64,000 nucleotides of DNA from Rhabdophis nuchalis. Taxonomy: Eukaryota; Chordata; Lepidosauria; Squamata; Natricidae. The notes under the pieces are model-generated. The model searched no databases, was not told the DNA's origin, and worked only from the letters and a program-made list of their open reading frames with translations. Position 1 is the first letter of the stretch; the number at the start of each line of letters is the position of its first letter. The stretch covers positions 377,325,919 through 377,389,918 of the forward strand of contig CM077643.1 of assembly GCA_039707465.1 (NCBI GenBank), given 5' to 3'. Below are positions 1 to 10,574 of this stretch, in pieces. Position numbers and translations under genes: made by a program.

Positions 1-222
1 CTCAGCGAAGCATGGGCGAGGAGGAGGCGGCGCTTCGCTGAGGGAAAAAGAAGACAGCGCAGTCGCCTTGCTTGCTTTCCTGCCTGCCCGCCCAAGCTGG
101 GAGCAGCAGTTAGCAGCGGCGACTTACTTCCGGGTCCACGATCCAAAGGGATAGCTCGGGATCCGGAAATTTTACGAAAGGGCTCGCGCGATCCCGGCCG
201 AACCCTCAGAAACCCACCCCTG
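1..222. mobile_element. Right part of a hAT-type non-autonomous element, GC-rich, left end outside the window
   Basis: The right terminus aacccacccctg (211-222) matches the end shared by other copies here (for example 15647-15999). It abuts the CR1 3' end that starts at aatagcag. The interior is GC-rich. Positions 1-11 and 32-42 are exact inverted repeats (CTCAGCGAAGC / GCTTCGCTGAG). The left terminus is not visible. Confidence 0.55.
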
Positions 223-390
223 AATAGCAGAGTTGGAAGGGAGCTTGTAGGTCTTCTAGTCCAACCCCCTGCATGGGCAGGAGCCCTATACCATTTCAGA
301 CAAATGGCTATCTAACATCTTTTTAAAGACTTCCAGGGTTGGGGCATTCACAACTTCTGGAGGCAAGCTGTTCAACTTCTGGAGGCAAGT
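223..390 (-). mobile_element. CR1 LINE 3' end
   Basis: Read on the minus strand this is the standard CR1 3' UTR: a block with cttccagaagttgt, then ggagttggactagaagacc and tccaactctgctatt. It matches the 3' ends at 22700-22860, 20096-20260 and 45700-45880. It is strongly 5' truncated. Confidence 0.85.
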
Positions 391-890
391 AATAGGAAGG
401 ACAACAAGAATAATAGCAATACAGTCTTAGTAAATAGTTTTACAGCATTGTAGGAATTAGTTGTTTAGCAGAGTAATGGCTTGTGGGGAAAAAACCGTCC
501 TTGTGTCTAATTGTTCTGGTATGCAATGCTGCCATTTTGAGGGTAGAAGTTGAAACAATTTATGTCCAGGATGCGAGGGGTCTCTGGATATTTTCTCAGC
601 CCTCTTTTTGACTCGTGCAGTGTACAGGTCCTCAATGGAAGGCAGGTTGGTAGCAATTGTTTTTTCTGCAGTTCTAATTATCCGTTGAGATCTGTGTCTG
701 TCTTGTTGGGTTGCAGAGCCAAACCAGACAGTTATAGAGGTGCAGATGACAGACTCAATAATTCCTCTGTAGAACTGAATCAGCAGCTCTTTGGGCAGTT
801 TGAACTTTCTGAGTTGGTGCCTAAAGAACATTCTTTATAGTGCTTTTTCGATGACGTTTTTGATGTTAGGTTTTCATTTTAAGACTTGAG
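391..890 (-). mobile_element. L3/CR1-like LINE 3' fragment with reverse-transcriptase C-terminus
   Basis: The minus-strand frame 457-831 (124 codons) reads as the C-terminal part of a LINE polymerase, with blocks FYRGIIESVI, DRHRSQRIIRTAEK and LFQLLPSKWQHCIP and the terminal SPQAITLLN. Positions 391-470 match a second copy at 4700-4830. That copy continues into a (TAGAA)n tail, so both belong to a pentamer-tailed family. Clade assignment (CR1/L3-like) is tentative. Confidence 0.7.
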
Positions 891-1171
891 TGAAATTTGT
901 ACTAATTAAAAATTCAATTTTCCTAAACTGTTCAATCTGTACATTATATTAAAAATGGGAAGCAATTGCTGTCCCCTAACAAACAATACAGGAGAAGATC
1001 ACAAAAATAAGCAAGGTTTTTGGATAAAGCTCCCCGAAATGTAAACCATGGTTACAGGCAACTCACCAGGATCCTCTTTATGGTTTTCCCCAAGCCTCAA
1101 TGGATGGAAACAAAAATATGAGATGCTGTTTTTATTTTTGGACAGGTGGGGTTGCTTAAAGTCTGGTAGAA
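891..1171. other. No recognisable feature
   Basis: AT-rich DNA with no supported coding region or repeat signature. Confidence 0.5.
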
Positions 1172-1179
1172 GTTTAAAG

Positions 1180-1314
1180 CAAGGGTCTCCAACCTTTGCA
1201 ACTTTAAGTCTAAAGGACTTCAGCTCCCAGAATTCTCCAGCCAGCTTTGCTGGCTGGAGAAGTCTGGGAGCTGAAGTCCTTCAGACTTAAAGTTGCAAAG
1301 GTTGGAGACCCCTG
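1180..1314. mobile_element. Palindromic hAT MITE, family A (135 bp)
   Basis: The termini CAAGGGTCTCCAACC and GGTTGGAGACCCCTG begin a nearly perfect inverted repeat running to the centre at about 1247. It is flanked by an exact 8-bp TSD, gtttaaag (1172-1179 and 1315-1322), the hAT hallmark. There is no coding capacity. Confidence 0.92.
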
Positions 1315-1524
1315 GTTTAAAGCACCACTTGAATGCCTTAAAACTCCTGAACATTTCCATGGGCAGCCATAGGGCAGTGTTAAAATGTGAAAATAATCAT
1401 TTAAAAAAAAATCATTTCCAATATTACATTTACATTTTTTTTGAAGAAAAGCTGATTAATTATAATTGTTGTAATATTATCATCCAAATGTGTAAATATT
1501 GTTAGAAAGTCCCCCCCCTTTTTT

Positions 1525-1625
1525 TTTGTCCCAAGGTGCCTTTTCAGGTGGCAATGGGACTTTCTTGTTTTTTCTTTGAAGACATTTCGCTTCCCATTCA
1601 AGAAGCTTCTTCAACTCTGACCCGA
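1525..1625 (-). repeat. Unclassified interspersed repeat fragment
   Basis: It shares the tgtcccaaaggtgccttttc...ggactttc module with 2231-2330 and carries a gaagacatttcgcttcccat block that I associate with dispersed reptile repeats. The class is not determined. Confidence 0.4.
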
Positions 1626-1687
1626 TAGTGGGGAATGGAAGGATTTATATTCCTTGCAGATAGCTGGTCATTTGTATCCCTTTAGAG

Positions 1688-2004
1688 CAAGGGGTCCCCA
1701 ACCCCCGGTCCGTGGACCGGTGCCGGTCCGTGGCTTGATAGGAACTGTGCCGCAGGGCCGGAGAGGAGGAGGAGGGAGGACGGGTCAGCCCCCTGGGCAG
1801 AGCGCGCACTGGGGGCGGGAGAGCGCAGGTGCGGCTGCTCACGCCGTTGGGGGCCCTAGAGGGGCGAGTGAGCCGACTCCCCCCCCCCGTGCACATGCGC
1901 CGCCTGTTCCTCCTCCCCCCTGCTTCCCCTCTACGCCGGCCGGTCTGCGGAATTTTCTTTAAAATGAAACCGGTCCCTGGTGCAAAAAAGGTTGGGGACC
2001 CCAG
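1688..2004. mobile_element. Charlie-like non-autonomous hAT element (317 bp)
   Basis: Left end caaggggtccccaac and right end gttggggaccccag, with an exact 8-bp TSD ctttagag (1680-1687 and 2005-2012). The ends resemble the MER1/Charlie group (ggtccccaacc...gcaccagggaccggttt on the opposite strand). The interior is very GC-rich; its open frames are chance products of composition. Confidence 0.88.
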
Positions 2005-2230
2005 CTTTAGAGGGTCATTGAAGCACTTGGAGGTTTACCTGTGTTTACCTGGAGGTTTACCTGTGGAGGTTTACCTGTGTGGTTGAAGTTGAAGTTTATT
2101 TGATTTCTTGGTTCCTGTATATATATTTTCTTCTCTGGAAATCCATTCCTACTCCCATACCATTCAAAGGGTGTTCATCCCAAATTGTATAGCTAAAACG
2201 TCTGTAGAGATTCTCAGTCATCCAGGTTAT

Positions 2231-2330
2231 GGTTGTCCCAAAGGTGCTTTTTCAAGAGGCAACTGGACTTTCAAAAAGCAAGTGGACTTTCTGGTACCTT
2301 GAAAAAGCACCTTTGGACAATAGATGGTCA
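2231..2330. repeat. Short inverted repeat of a dispersed module
   Basis: ccaaaggtgctttttcaag (2238-2256) is exactly repeated in inverted form at 2298-2316 with a 41-bp loop. The same module occurs once, uninverted, near 1525. Confidence 0.7.
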
Positions 2331-2656
2331 TGTGGCTAGATTTAATAGTATGTTAAAGATCCAGCTACTTCTGTATTAATTCATTATGGATACATTTTTA
2401 GTTTCTACAAATGACACTCATTTAATTATTATTCTGTCTATGCCTTTCTGATTCTATTAGCACTGTTATGTTTTGGGGTTGTATTTCTGCTTATTTAATT
2501 TTTTTGTAATACGTAAACAAAATGGGAAGATGATAAGCCAAATATTTCTGACTGAAGCCACAATGGCAGCTCAATCATGGCAGCTATTTTCACTTTTCTC
2601 TGCCTCCCTGGCCTGCCCCTGAATTCTTCTGAAACAGATATATATGGCTGAATGTA

Positions 2657-3039
2657 CTGGTAGACTTCCATTTATAACTGAAATTGAGCTCAACATTTCC
2701 ATTGCTAAGCAAGGCAGTTGTTAAGAGAGTTGTAACTGTTTTACAACTTTTGTTTTGCCACGGTGATTAAGTGAATCATGTAGTCGTTAAGCAAATCTGG
2801 CTTTTCCTGTTGACTTTGCTTATCAGAAGCTTCCTAGGAAGGTTGCAAATGACAACCCCAGGACCCCGGGATGCTACAATCTTTGTAAATACATGCCAGT
2901 TGCCAAGCAAGCTTGAGTGTGTGACTGGGGAATGCTGCAATGGTCGTAAGTGGGAGAACTGGTCATAAGTCATTTTTTTCAGTGCCATTGTAACTTTGAA
3001 TGGCCATTAAACAAATGGTTGTAATACAAGGACTATTTG
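2657..3039. mobile_element. TA-flanked non-autonomous DNA transposon, 'ggtagtcctcgactta' family
   Basis: It starts TA-ctggtagacttccattta and ends gtaatacaaggactatttg-TA. Ends and interior are homologous to 33981-34386 (opposite orientation), to 34455-34858 and to a deleted copy at 12168-12334. The TA dinucleotide at both ends suggests a Tc1/mariner-type origin. It is old and diverged, and no transposase is present. Confidence 0.75.
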
Positions 3040-3222
3040 TATGCCTATAAAACCTGGAGCGGCTCTTGAATCAATTCGTTCGGAGATCTTTCAAGACCTG
3101 CATTGATAGGATTTAACTAATCTCTCTCAGTACTGTGATCCAGACATCTGGGACCACTGAGATGTCTTCCTTCTGCCATTGATCAGGTCTCAGCAGTAAA
3201 CAAGAAGGACTTAAGATCCAGG

Positions 3223-3359
3223 CAGTGGTGGGATTCAGCCAGTTCGCACCACTTTGGGAGAACCGGTTGTTAACTTTCTGAGCAGTTTGGCGAACTGGTT
3301 GTTGGAAGAAATTATTAGGCCAGAGAACCGGTTGTTAAATTATTTGAATCCCACCACTG
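3223..3359. mobile_element. Short hAT element, 'cagtggtgggattcagc' family
   Basis: Ends CAGTGGTGGGATTCAGCC and TTTGAATCCCACCACTG. TSD gatccagg / gatccaag (3215-3222, 3360-3367; one mismatch). 137 bp, non-coding. Confidence 0.88.
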
Positions 3360-3367
3360 GATCCAAG

Positions 3368-4490
3368 TCTTAATTTATGGATAGGACAATCATGAGCAGA
3401 AATACAAGCCACCTCACTGTTCTTCAATTTTGTCTTCTTGAAGATGTGTGGACTTCAACTCGCAGAATTCCCCAGCCACATCTTCAAGTTAAAAAACACT
3501 GAGATATAGATAGCTTAACAAAGCCATGTTAAGAATAACTTCAAAAAGATGGAAGAGGACAGAGGGAGATTTGAAAATTATCATTATGAACAGTTACGGT
3601 TAAAGAGTTAATGTAAGTCTTAAATCAGCAGCAAATTTTTTTCCAGCCTGAAAAAGAGACAGGATGATTTAATGACTAGCCGAGAGGTTCTGTGCTTCAC
3701 ATGAAATCCAAAAAAGATGTTATTTTGCATGACTTTCGAAATATGCATAGCCTTACTATCAACGATTAATCTAGATGTCCCAAGATAGTGTACCCCTTAA
3801 TTCCAATTGCTGGGGAGAGACTAAACAACAAGAATGTTCCTGCCAAGTCCTGCTTCCTCTCAGTTCCCTGTCCAGAGCTCAGAGAGGCTGTGCTTTTCAG
3901 ACATTGGTGAGTTTATAGATGCTGGTGGGAACAAACATCCCCATGGACTCTCCACTAAGGATTATCTTCTGCCTTTTAATTCTTTTATTCCTGAAAAATT
4001 CGAAAGTTGGCATGCTTCAAAGCAAAGCCCCCATCTTCAGAGGTTTTTTTTAATTCCAGGAATCTCTCTTCTCTTAGCTCTTAAGCCCCACTGGCATTCT
4101 GGGGGGGGAAAAAGGAATATGATGAACTGCTTTTTGAAATATGCTTACTTTTCCAGAAAAAAAAATGGAAACCAAATAGAGAACGTCCTGGGGATTTTAG
4201 GGATGGGAAAGAGGGGAAGGCACAAGCAAGGCAGTAGCTACTTTTGGGAAGAATTGAGTATTTCCCATACATCCGCTATCTTGTGGAACCCCTTATGATA
4301 AAAATGTCTGCGTTCCCCATGGCAGAGTCCTTGATTAATTTGGAATACGAAACACAGCATCTGTGCTCCCTCAATACCAGGTCACTCAACTGCATGTACC
4401 CAGCACGATGAACTGGGTTGGTCTTCACCTTAATTCTCTTGTGGTTTTAATTATCTTATAGCTGAGGGTGCAATGCAGGTTAATTCATGG
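3368..4490. other. No confident gene; one degraded MITE remnant
   Basis: Positions 3440-3500 contain gtggacttcaactcgcagaattccccagccac, the core of the palindromic MITE family, without recognisable ends. The open frame 3834-4298 has no recognisable protein features and is treated as chance. Confidence 0.45.
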
Positions 4491-4496
4491 ATCAGA

Positions 4497-4835
4497 TGAA
4501 TAGAATAGAATAGAATAGAATTCTTTATTGGACACAAGGAATTTGTCTTTGGTGCATTTGCTCTCAATGTACATAAATAAAAATAAAATATAATACATTC
4601 ATCAAGAATCATAAGATGCACTTAGTGATAGTCATAGGTTATTAAAAAGCAATCAAATTATACTAGGAAACAAATAAAACAATATACATTTTAAAGATAC
4701 AAGCAACATGGTTATAGACATAAGTGGAAAGAGATAGGTACTAGGAAGGAAGAGAATAATAATAATAATAATACAGTCTTAGTAGATAATTTGACAGTGT
4801 TGTGGGGATTAGTTGTTTAGCAGAGTGATGGCATT
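4497..4835 (-). mobile_element. L3/CR1-like LINE 3' end with (TAGAA)n tail
   Basis: On the minus strand the 3' terminal sequence ends in an AATAG/TTCTA pentamer tail (4497-4521), preceded by a conserved UTR (ttctttattggacacaagg, ctaacaaactaatccc-type blocks). The segment 4780-4830 (acagtcttagtagataattt...gcagagtgatggc) is homologous to 413-480. An (AAT)n run lies at 4752-4770. Confidence 0.78.
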
Positions 4836-4905
4836 AAGCGTGTTGTGTGTTGTGTTGTGTTGTGTTAAGTGTGTTGTGTGATGACATTAAGTGTGTTGTG
4901 TGAAC
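4836..4905 (+). repeat. (GTGTT)n-like degenerate simple repeat
   Basis: Alternating gtgttgtgtgttgtgttgtg units with two internal interruptions (ttaagtgtg, atgacattaagtgtg). Confidence 0.8.
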
Positions 4906-6980
4906 AGAGATTCTTCCTATTCTCTGAAACGCCTTCTGCAGCCAGATAACCGAATCCCTACTCACATCAAGTGTACCCCTTGAATTCCTGGTCTTTTGTA
5001 GGAGCTGCTCCCCCTCCCCAAATACCAGCTTGGCATTCTGCAGTGCTTTTGGCACAACCACTTGTTTTTAATTTTCTCCATGTCTCCTTAATCCAAAAGA
5101 GATATATTTTGTAGCTGATGCTGGAGTGGGATCAGCTGATGGCGTCATGCTGAATGATGTTTGAGAATCCACTGGCCTCACATTTTTAACATTCCCCCCC
5201 CACCCCCAAGCAGTGCCACCACGTTTATTTTCTACTGGTTCCAGTCTCCAACTGTCACCCTTCATTAACGGTTTTTGCAATGAGCTGCGTGCTCTCAAAG
5301 TGGCACTGAAAAATCACACAATGCAGAGAAAACAAAATAGAGCATCTGGTATTAATGAGGAATTAGTGGAGGATAGGGGTTATGAGTTAAAAGGCACCCA
5401 ACCAGGCAGATTCCAGCTATAGAGGATTCAGCACAGACAAGTAGCCTGCAGTCATGCTGGTTTTCTGCTTGGGCAAACATTGGTAGATGTTAATAGCTGC
5501 ATTGGGATGGGCTTCCGGCCATGAAAATCAATATGCCTTAGTGGCCGGTGTTCTCTTCTGTAAAAATGGAAGCAGCTAAGTTAAGGGTGGCCAATGGGCA
5601 TCTAAAAGACAGCTGCCTGGTTCCTTTGTATTTGGGGATTGTTGATATGCGACAACAACTTTTTATCTTGCAAACAGACATTGTCAACTGTCGCAAGACA
5701 TGCCATGGCAGTGAATGGTTCATAGCAGCCATTCTGAGAAATCCAGCAGCTGAATACTTTCTTGAGCATTTGGCTTAAAGAAAGGGGTTTCAGAGATTGG
5801 AGGATATCATATCATATCTATTCTTGGTCTTAGTTGCCTATATTTTGCATAGTATTTGCCACTGGCAAATCACAAAGGTGCCAAAGTTGTCTCTTAGGTC
5901 CCTCGATTTTTCTTCATCCCTCTGTTGGGCCTGAAGCAATGGAAGGAACTTCCCTGATTGGCTCTTGCTAATAATTTTAGACAAAATCAATGTTAAGCAG
6001 GAGGAAGGACTTGTTTAAACAATAGGCAATCAGCTAATGGAATTCACTGCTCCAATAAAACTACTAGCTTAGAGGCGAAAGGAACTAAATGCTCCATCGA
6101 TCTATCAGCAACTGTTAATTCCTGAGAGATTTCAAAATGGACTTCTTTGCCTGCACCAATCTTCCAATGTGAAATGATGAAGTTCCTGAGTGAGAAGGGG
6201 GTGCAATTAAATGGGCAATTGCCAAGCAGATGCAACTCCATTCCCTGGTCAGACTTTGGTGAGAAGCATAGATCTGGATAATATCGTCTCATCGGTGGAT
6301 AAATAACCTCCACCAATCAGATGATGCCACATCTGATGATTGGCATCCTTTCCTGTGTTTTTCTGTTTCCTGTCCTAAAGACAGCCTTAATAATAAGACC
6401 GTGCTACTACTCAAAAGTTTGGATCTCCCTTCCTTGCTGAGAAGCAGAATTTGTGCTCTTAATAGAGGAGAGTCCCCGCTCCATTTCTGCCATTTTCCTG
6501 CTGTAGCCGAATGCTCTCTTGATAGAATGAACTTCAGCTCAAATGATCTGGGTGTCCTTGTATCAATGCCTTTGAAGGGAGACAGATGAAAACACGAAGG
6601 AGTGGCATGTTTATTTAGTTTTGTATAATTTGTGGGAAGAGATGAAAAGACCTTGATGGTCAGAACCTGAGCGAAAATAGGACAGTGCAATCAGTATTTG
6701 GATGACAGATGAGCAATGCCTGGCTGGCACTTGGCTATTGGACAAAAGTGACTAACGGTGATGAATCGGTGGGTTCTCCACAGGTAAATATGCCATGCTG
6801 TTTTATCAGTTCTATTTCTAGAAAGCTTTCAAAAGGTCAGAAAAAGCTGGAACAACATGAAGCCAGCTTCAGTCAGAATCATACAGGTTTGGGGACAGGA
6901 AGACTGGCCGTCTAGAAGTTTCCTGGGTATATACTACATACCATAGTAGTGGGATTGTGGTGCTACTTCCAACAAACAGA
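4906..6980. other. No recognisable gene or repeat
   Basis: Unique-looking DNA. Open frames are short, overlap on both strands and carry no domain signature I know. Confidence 0.45.
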
Positions 6981-6983
6981 TGG

Positions 6984-7041
6984 AAAAGAATGACATTTAT
7001 TGCCCATTTGCTAAAAGAATGACATTTATTGCCCATTTGCT
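6984..7041 (+). repeat. 29-bp exact tandem duplication
   Basis: The unit beginning aaaagaatgacatttattgc and ending ccatttgct occurs at 6984-7012 and again immediately at 7013-7041. Confidence 0.95.
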
Positions 7042-7177
7042 ATTACATAACTTTAACTTTTCCAATGTACTCTCTAAAAATGAAGTAGCACGCCATTATT
7101 GGAATACTTAATAATTAGTAATAAAATTGATATTATTAAATTTTAATTTAATTTAATTAATATTAAAATAAGCCCTT

Positions 7178-7380
7178 GTCTTCCTGTCACCAATCATGAC
7201 CAATTTCTGAGCAACAAAGCCCATTTAAGGGAAGTTTTGAATGAATGGATTTAATGACCGAGCCTTTTGGAGTTTTTAAAAGCATTCATTCATTCACTCA
7301 TTCATTCATTCATTCATTTAAAACTTCCCTTAAATGGGCTTTGTTGCTCAGAAATTGGGAATGATTAGAGAGAGGAAGAC
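7178..7380. repeat. Inverted repeat with ~70-bp arms
   Basis: Left arm 7178-7247 and right arm 7311-7380. The central 39 bp (7200-7238 versus 7320-7358) are exact complements and the outer arms (gtcttcct... / ...aggaagac) are diverged. The 63-bp loop is rich in CATT repeats. There is no hAT or TA terminus, so the class is unknown. Confidence 0.9.
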
Positions 7381-7920
7381 AATGTTTAAACATGTTTATT
7401 TTATTCATACTTTATTATTAATTATCTCAATAATAGTATGCTACTGTATTTTTGGAGGGTGCTTTGGAAAAATACTGATCAACCACAGATAGCAAGTTAC
7501 CATTTAACCATGGGACCACTATGAAAAATGTCCCTTTTATGTTTAACCAAATTGTTAGGCCACAAAAGTGCACAACAGAAAAAGTCATTTCTTCCTGATT
7601 TTAACATGCAAGAAGGTTGACACAATGAAGGCTCGCCTTTATTAAAACCACTAAAGATGCGCTCTTTGAATTATGCCCAGTAAGTGGCCAATGCAATACG
7701 TTCTCCTCCAGCTGAAATTTCTGGGCTGTTTTAAATGCCTCAAAACCAGAAAGAATAAGATTTAACCTCAGGTAATTCTAGAGGGGTTCCTTTGTAAATC
7801 TCAATTCAGTTTTATATTTAGAACATATTTTGCATAGGTTTGTTGTCATTTAGGGATGTTTTTTAATACTGTACACCACCCCAAAATTACATTGTATCAG
7901 GTGTGCAGCCATATGAAACT

Positions 7921-7968
7921 AACTGAATGAATGAATAAATGAATGAATGAATGAATAAATAAATAATC
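7921..7968 (+). repeat. (GAAT)n microsatellite
   Basis: Tandem gaatgaat/aaataaat units. Confidence 0.9.
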
Positions 7969-8324
7969 AATCTCCTTCCTTCAGTGGCAAGAGCCCAGGA
8001 GGTGGACAGGCATGTTGGTAGCAGATGCTTTTTCTCAGCTATTTGTTCTTTGGCTGTGATGATGCCCAAATTATTGTTTCGTGTACTTTGTAGCTCTGCA
8101 TTAAGAGCCTGTTGTAGGTCATTTGGCTGTAACAGTTTTTGAATAATGATGCGAAATCAGTTCTCGCTTCTTTTGCACATCTGAAAGAATGGGATTCAGA
8201 AATCTCTGATAGGTAGCTTTAGTTCGTATATGTACTATATATTTTTCCTTGTCAACGAACTATTGTTGAAGTAAAATGATGTTGGTGTCCAGTTTGATTT
8301 CATCTCTAAAAAAAACCAGTATCC

Positions 8325-8577
8325 TTACTGCTGCAGTGGTGCAGTGGTTAGAGAGCAGTACTGCAGGTGAATTCTGCTGATCACTGGCTGCCAGCAGTTT
8401 GGCAGATCATATCCCGCCAGGCTCAAGGCTGACTCAGCTTTCCAGACTTCCGAGGTCAGTAAAATGAGGACCCGGATTGTTGGAGGCAATATGCTGACTC
8501 TGTAAAACCCTTTAAAGAGGGCTGTAAAGCACTGTGAAGCGATATATAAGTCTAAGTGCTACTGCTGTTGCTATTTT
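8325..8577 (+). mobile_element. tRNA-derived SINE with BovB-like 3' tail
   Basis: The head gcagtggtgcagtggttagag resembles a tRNA A-box region, and the central part holds ggcagatcatatcccgccag where a B box would lie. The 3' part gctgtaaagcactgtgaagc...tataagtctaagtgcta is the tail shared with BovB-mobilised squamate SINEs (knowledge of the family). It matches 33637-33873 and 16106-16337. Confidence 0.85.
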
Positions 8578-8713
8578 CTCCAGTCCAAGCCTGTCATCCC
8601 ACTCATCTGCAACATCTTGCTCTTCCTTAGAACTCATTCTTACTTCCATGGCCATTGTTTCTCCTCCCCAATCCCATATGTTATATGTTGGGCTATAAAC
8701 TTCCTTAGTGATG

Positions 8714-8782
8714 GGAAGGAAGGAAGGAAGGAAGGAAGGAAGGAAGGAAGGAAGGAAGGAAGGAAGGAAGGAAGGAAGGAAG
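8714..8782 (+). repeat. (GGAA)n microsatellite, ~17 units
   Basis: Uninterrupted ggaa units. Confidence 0.98.
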
Positions 8783-8919
8783 CCTAGCTGGCTGGCTGAC
8801 TGGCTGGTTCTCGGTCTAATCCCAAAAATGCTTTTTTTCATTCTTGGGTTTTGAACTTTAAAGAGTGGAGGCTGAGATGAGACATAAAATACTGGGAAGG
8901 GGAGGTTGTGAGAAACCAA

Positions 8920-10187
8920 ACCTTTTTATGGCCAAAGAAACTTCAGTGCAGTACTATATATCCACAGACAAGTTAACAGAAAGAAAACCTTCATTTCTAA
9001 AGTTGACAGTACCCATGATAAAGCAGGAAGCCCTAGGTGAACTTCTATGGCTAACATGCGTGGTTTTGATGAGTGTGAGGCACTTTAGAGAGAAGAAAGT
9101 TTCTCTTCCAGCTAAAACTTATTTATTTACAAGATTTGGGGGAGAGAGGCGAACAAAGGGGAATATGGAGGCTATGCTTTTCTTGGCCAGCTAATAAACT
9201 TTGTCGCATTCTTAATCACTTCCAAACAGTCATCTTTGGTCTCCTCCTTCCAAAGCCCCTTAGTTCAAAGAATAACAGCCGTTGTGAGTTGGAGGCAGAT
9301 CAGGTTCCTAGACAGCTGGACACAGCTGCTTTCTATTTTTTGGTTTTACTCCCTAATTCCTGGATGAAGTTGCAACCCCTACACCACCACAAACCATACT
9401 CTTCCATGGTTGTTGGCTAGCCAACATTCCCCTCTTCCAAAAATAAGGTCACTGAAAAAATGAGTTACTAGCACTGGATTGTTAAAGCAATCCCCAATGC
9501 TGGATTGTACAGAGGATGAAAAAAAAAGAGATAGATGGTGTGTATCCTGGTTATACATTATGTTGATACGCCTAATTTTCAATGTCAAAAGGTTAAGTAG
9601 GCTGTTTTCTGTTTCAACACAAAATAATGACTTGATTTAGATAGAGCATCAGCAAAAATTATGGACAAGTGCTAGACTAGCAATATATCATAGCACTGAA
9701 AGTCTGTGGTTGACCAGTGAAGAACCATAAAGTTTATAAATTATGGCAAAACAAAGTGATTCTGCACAGCTGTATCATTTGGATCCTCCCCGTTGCCTAT
9801 TTGGTTGCCAACTAATACAGTTGGATTCACTGAATGTGCAAATCAAATTATTAATAACCATAGTTATTTTCTGAAAATAAAACAGCTAGAAACTCGTATA
9901 GAGTAAATACAAGGGTTGTAAAAGCATGTGATATAAATAGAATATAGAAATAAACTGTCCAATAGAAATGTCGTTGCATTATCATGTTCCATCATCTGAA
10001 GGAACAAGGCATACAGAATTAATTAGCATCTTTTCACTGCTGGTATAAAGATCGTAACCATTGTTATATAATGTTGTAGTCAAAGGCCATGGTATATTTC
10101 ACATTGGTTTTTTAGTAAGCATGTCTTGCTGGCTTGGATTTTGTTGACTTTTACACTTACTTGTCCAGACAAGAAATGGATATAAGA
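8920..10187. other. No recognisable feature
   Basis: The only open frames are short and overlapping, without domain signatures. No repeat termini were recognised. Confidence 0.45.
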
Positions 10188-10346
10188 CAGGGATGTCCAA
10201 ACTTGGGAACTTTAAGACTTGTGGACTTCAACTCCCAGAATAGCTGGGAGAATTCAACTCCCAGAATAGCTGGGAGAATAGCTGGCTGGGGAATTCTGGG
10301 AGTTGAAGTCCACAAGTCTTAAAGTTCCCAAGTTTGGACATCCCTG
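10188..10346. mobile_element. Palindromic hAT MITE, family B (159 bp, expanded core)
   Basis: Ends CAGGGATGTCCAAACTTGGG and CCCAAGTTTGGACATCCCTG. TSD atataaga / atatagga (10180-10187, 10347-10354). The centre contains an extra repeated ctcccagaatagctgggaga unit compared with the 135-bp copies. Confidence 0.9.
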
Positions 10347-10574
10347 ATATAGGAGATAACCAGAAAGGTCCATTCTGATGCCAAGCAAGAACAAATTGGG
10401 GTAGAGGTAGGGCAGGATGAATATAATGCTGAAACATGGAAGACCAAATGCAAATCCTTCCACAGCTATGGCTACTGTTTTTCTAGGTGTTATTGAGCAC
10501 ATCTTGTAGGGGATGACCAGGCTGAGCCGGAGGGAGGGGTCAAGTGCACCATCAGTCTCCAGTCCCTCCACTCC

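Noticed and set aside
1..222. Possible KCNK3 exon 1 or CpG-island promoter at the GC-rich left edge
   Set aside because: No reading frame gives a TASK N-terminus, and the segment ends in a hAT terminus.
1645..2086. Overlapping GC-rich frames on both strands, proline/arginine-rich
   Set aside because: They lie wholly or mostly within the Charlie-like hAT element (1688-2004) and reflect its GC content.
3834..4298. 154-codon + strand open frame
   Set aside because: No recognisable domain, biased composition and no splice or family context. Consistent with chance.
8325..8400. Possible functional tRNA gene
   Set aside because: A- and B-box-like segments belong to a SINE with a LINE-type tail. 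No cloverleaf with intact acceptor stem is evident.
8512..8919. Frame with a repeated LPSF peptide
   Set aside because: It is a translation of the (GGAA)n microsatellite.
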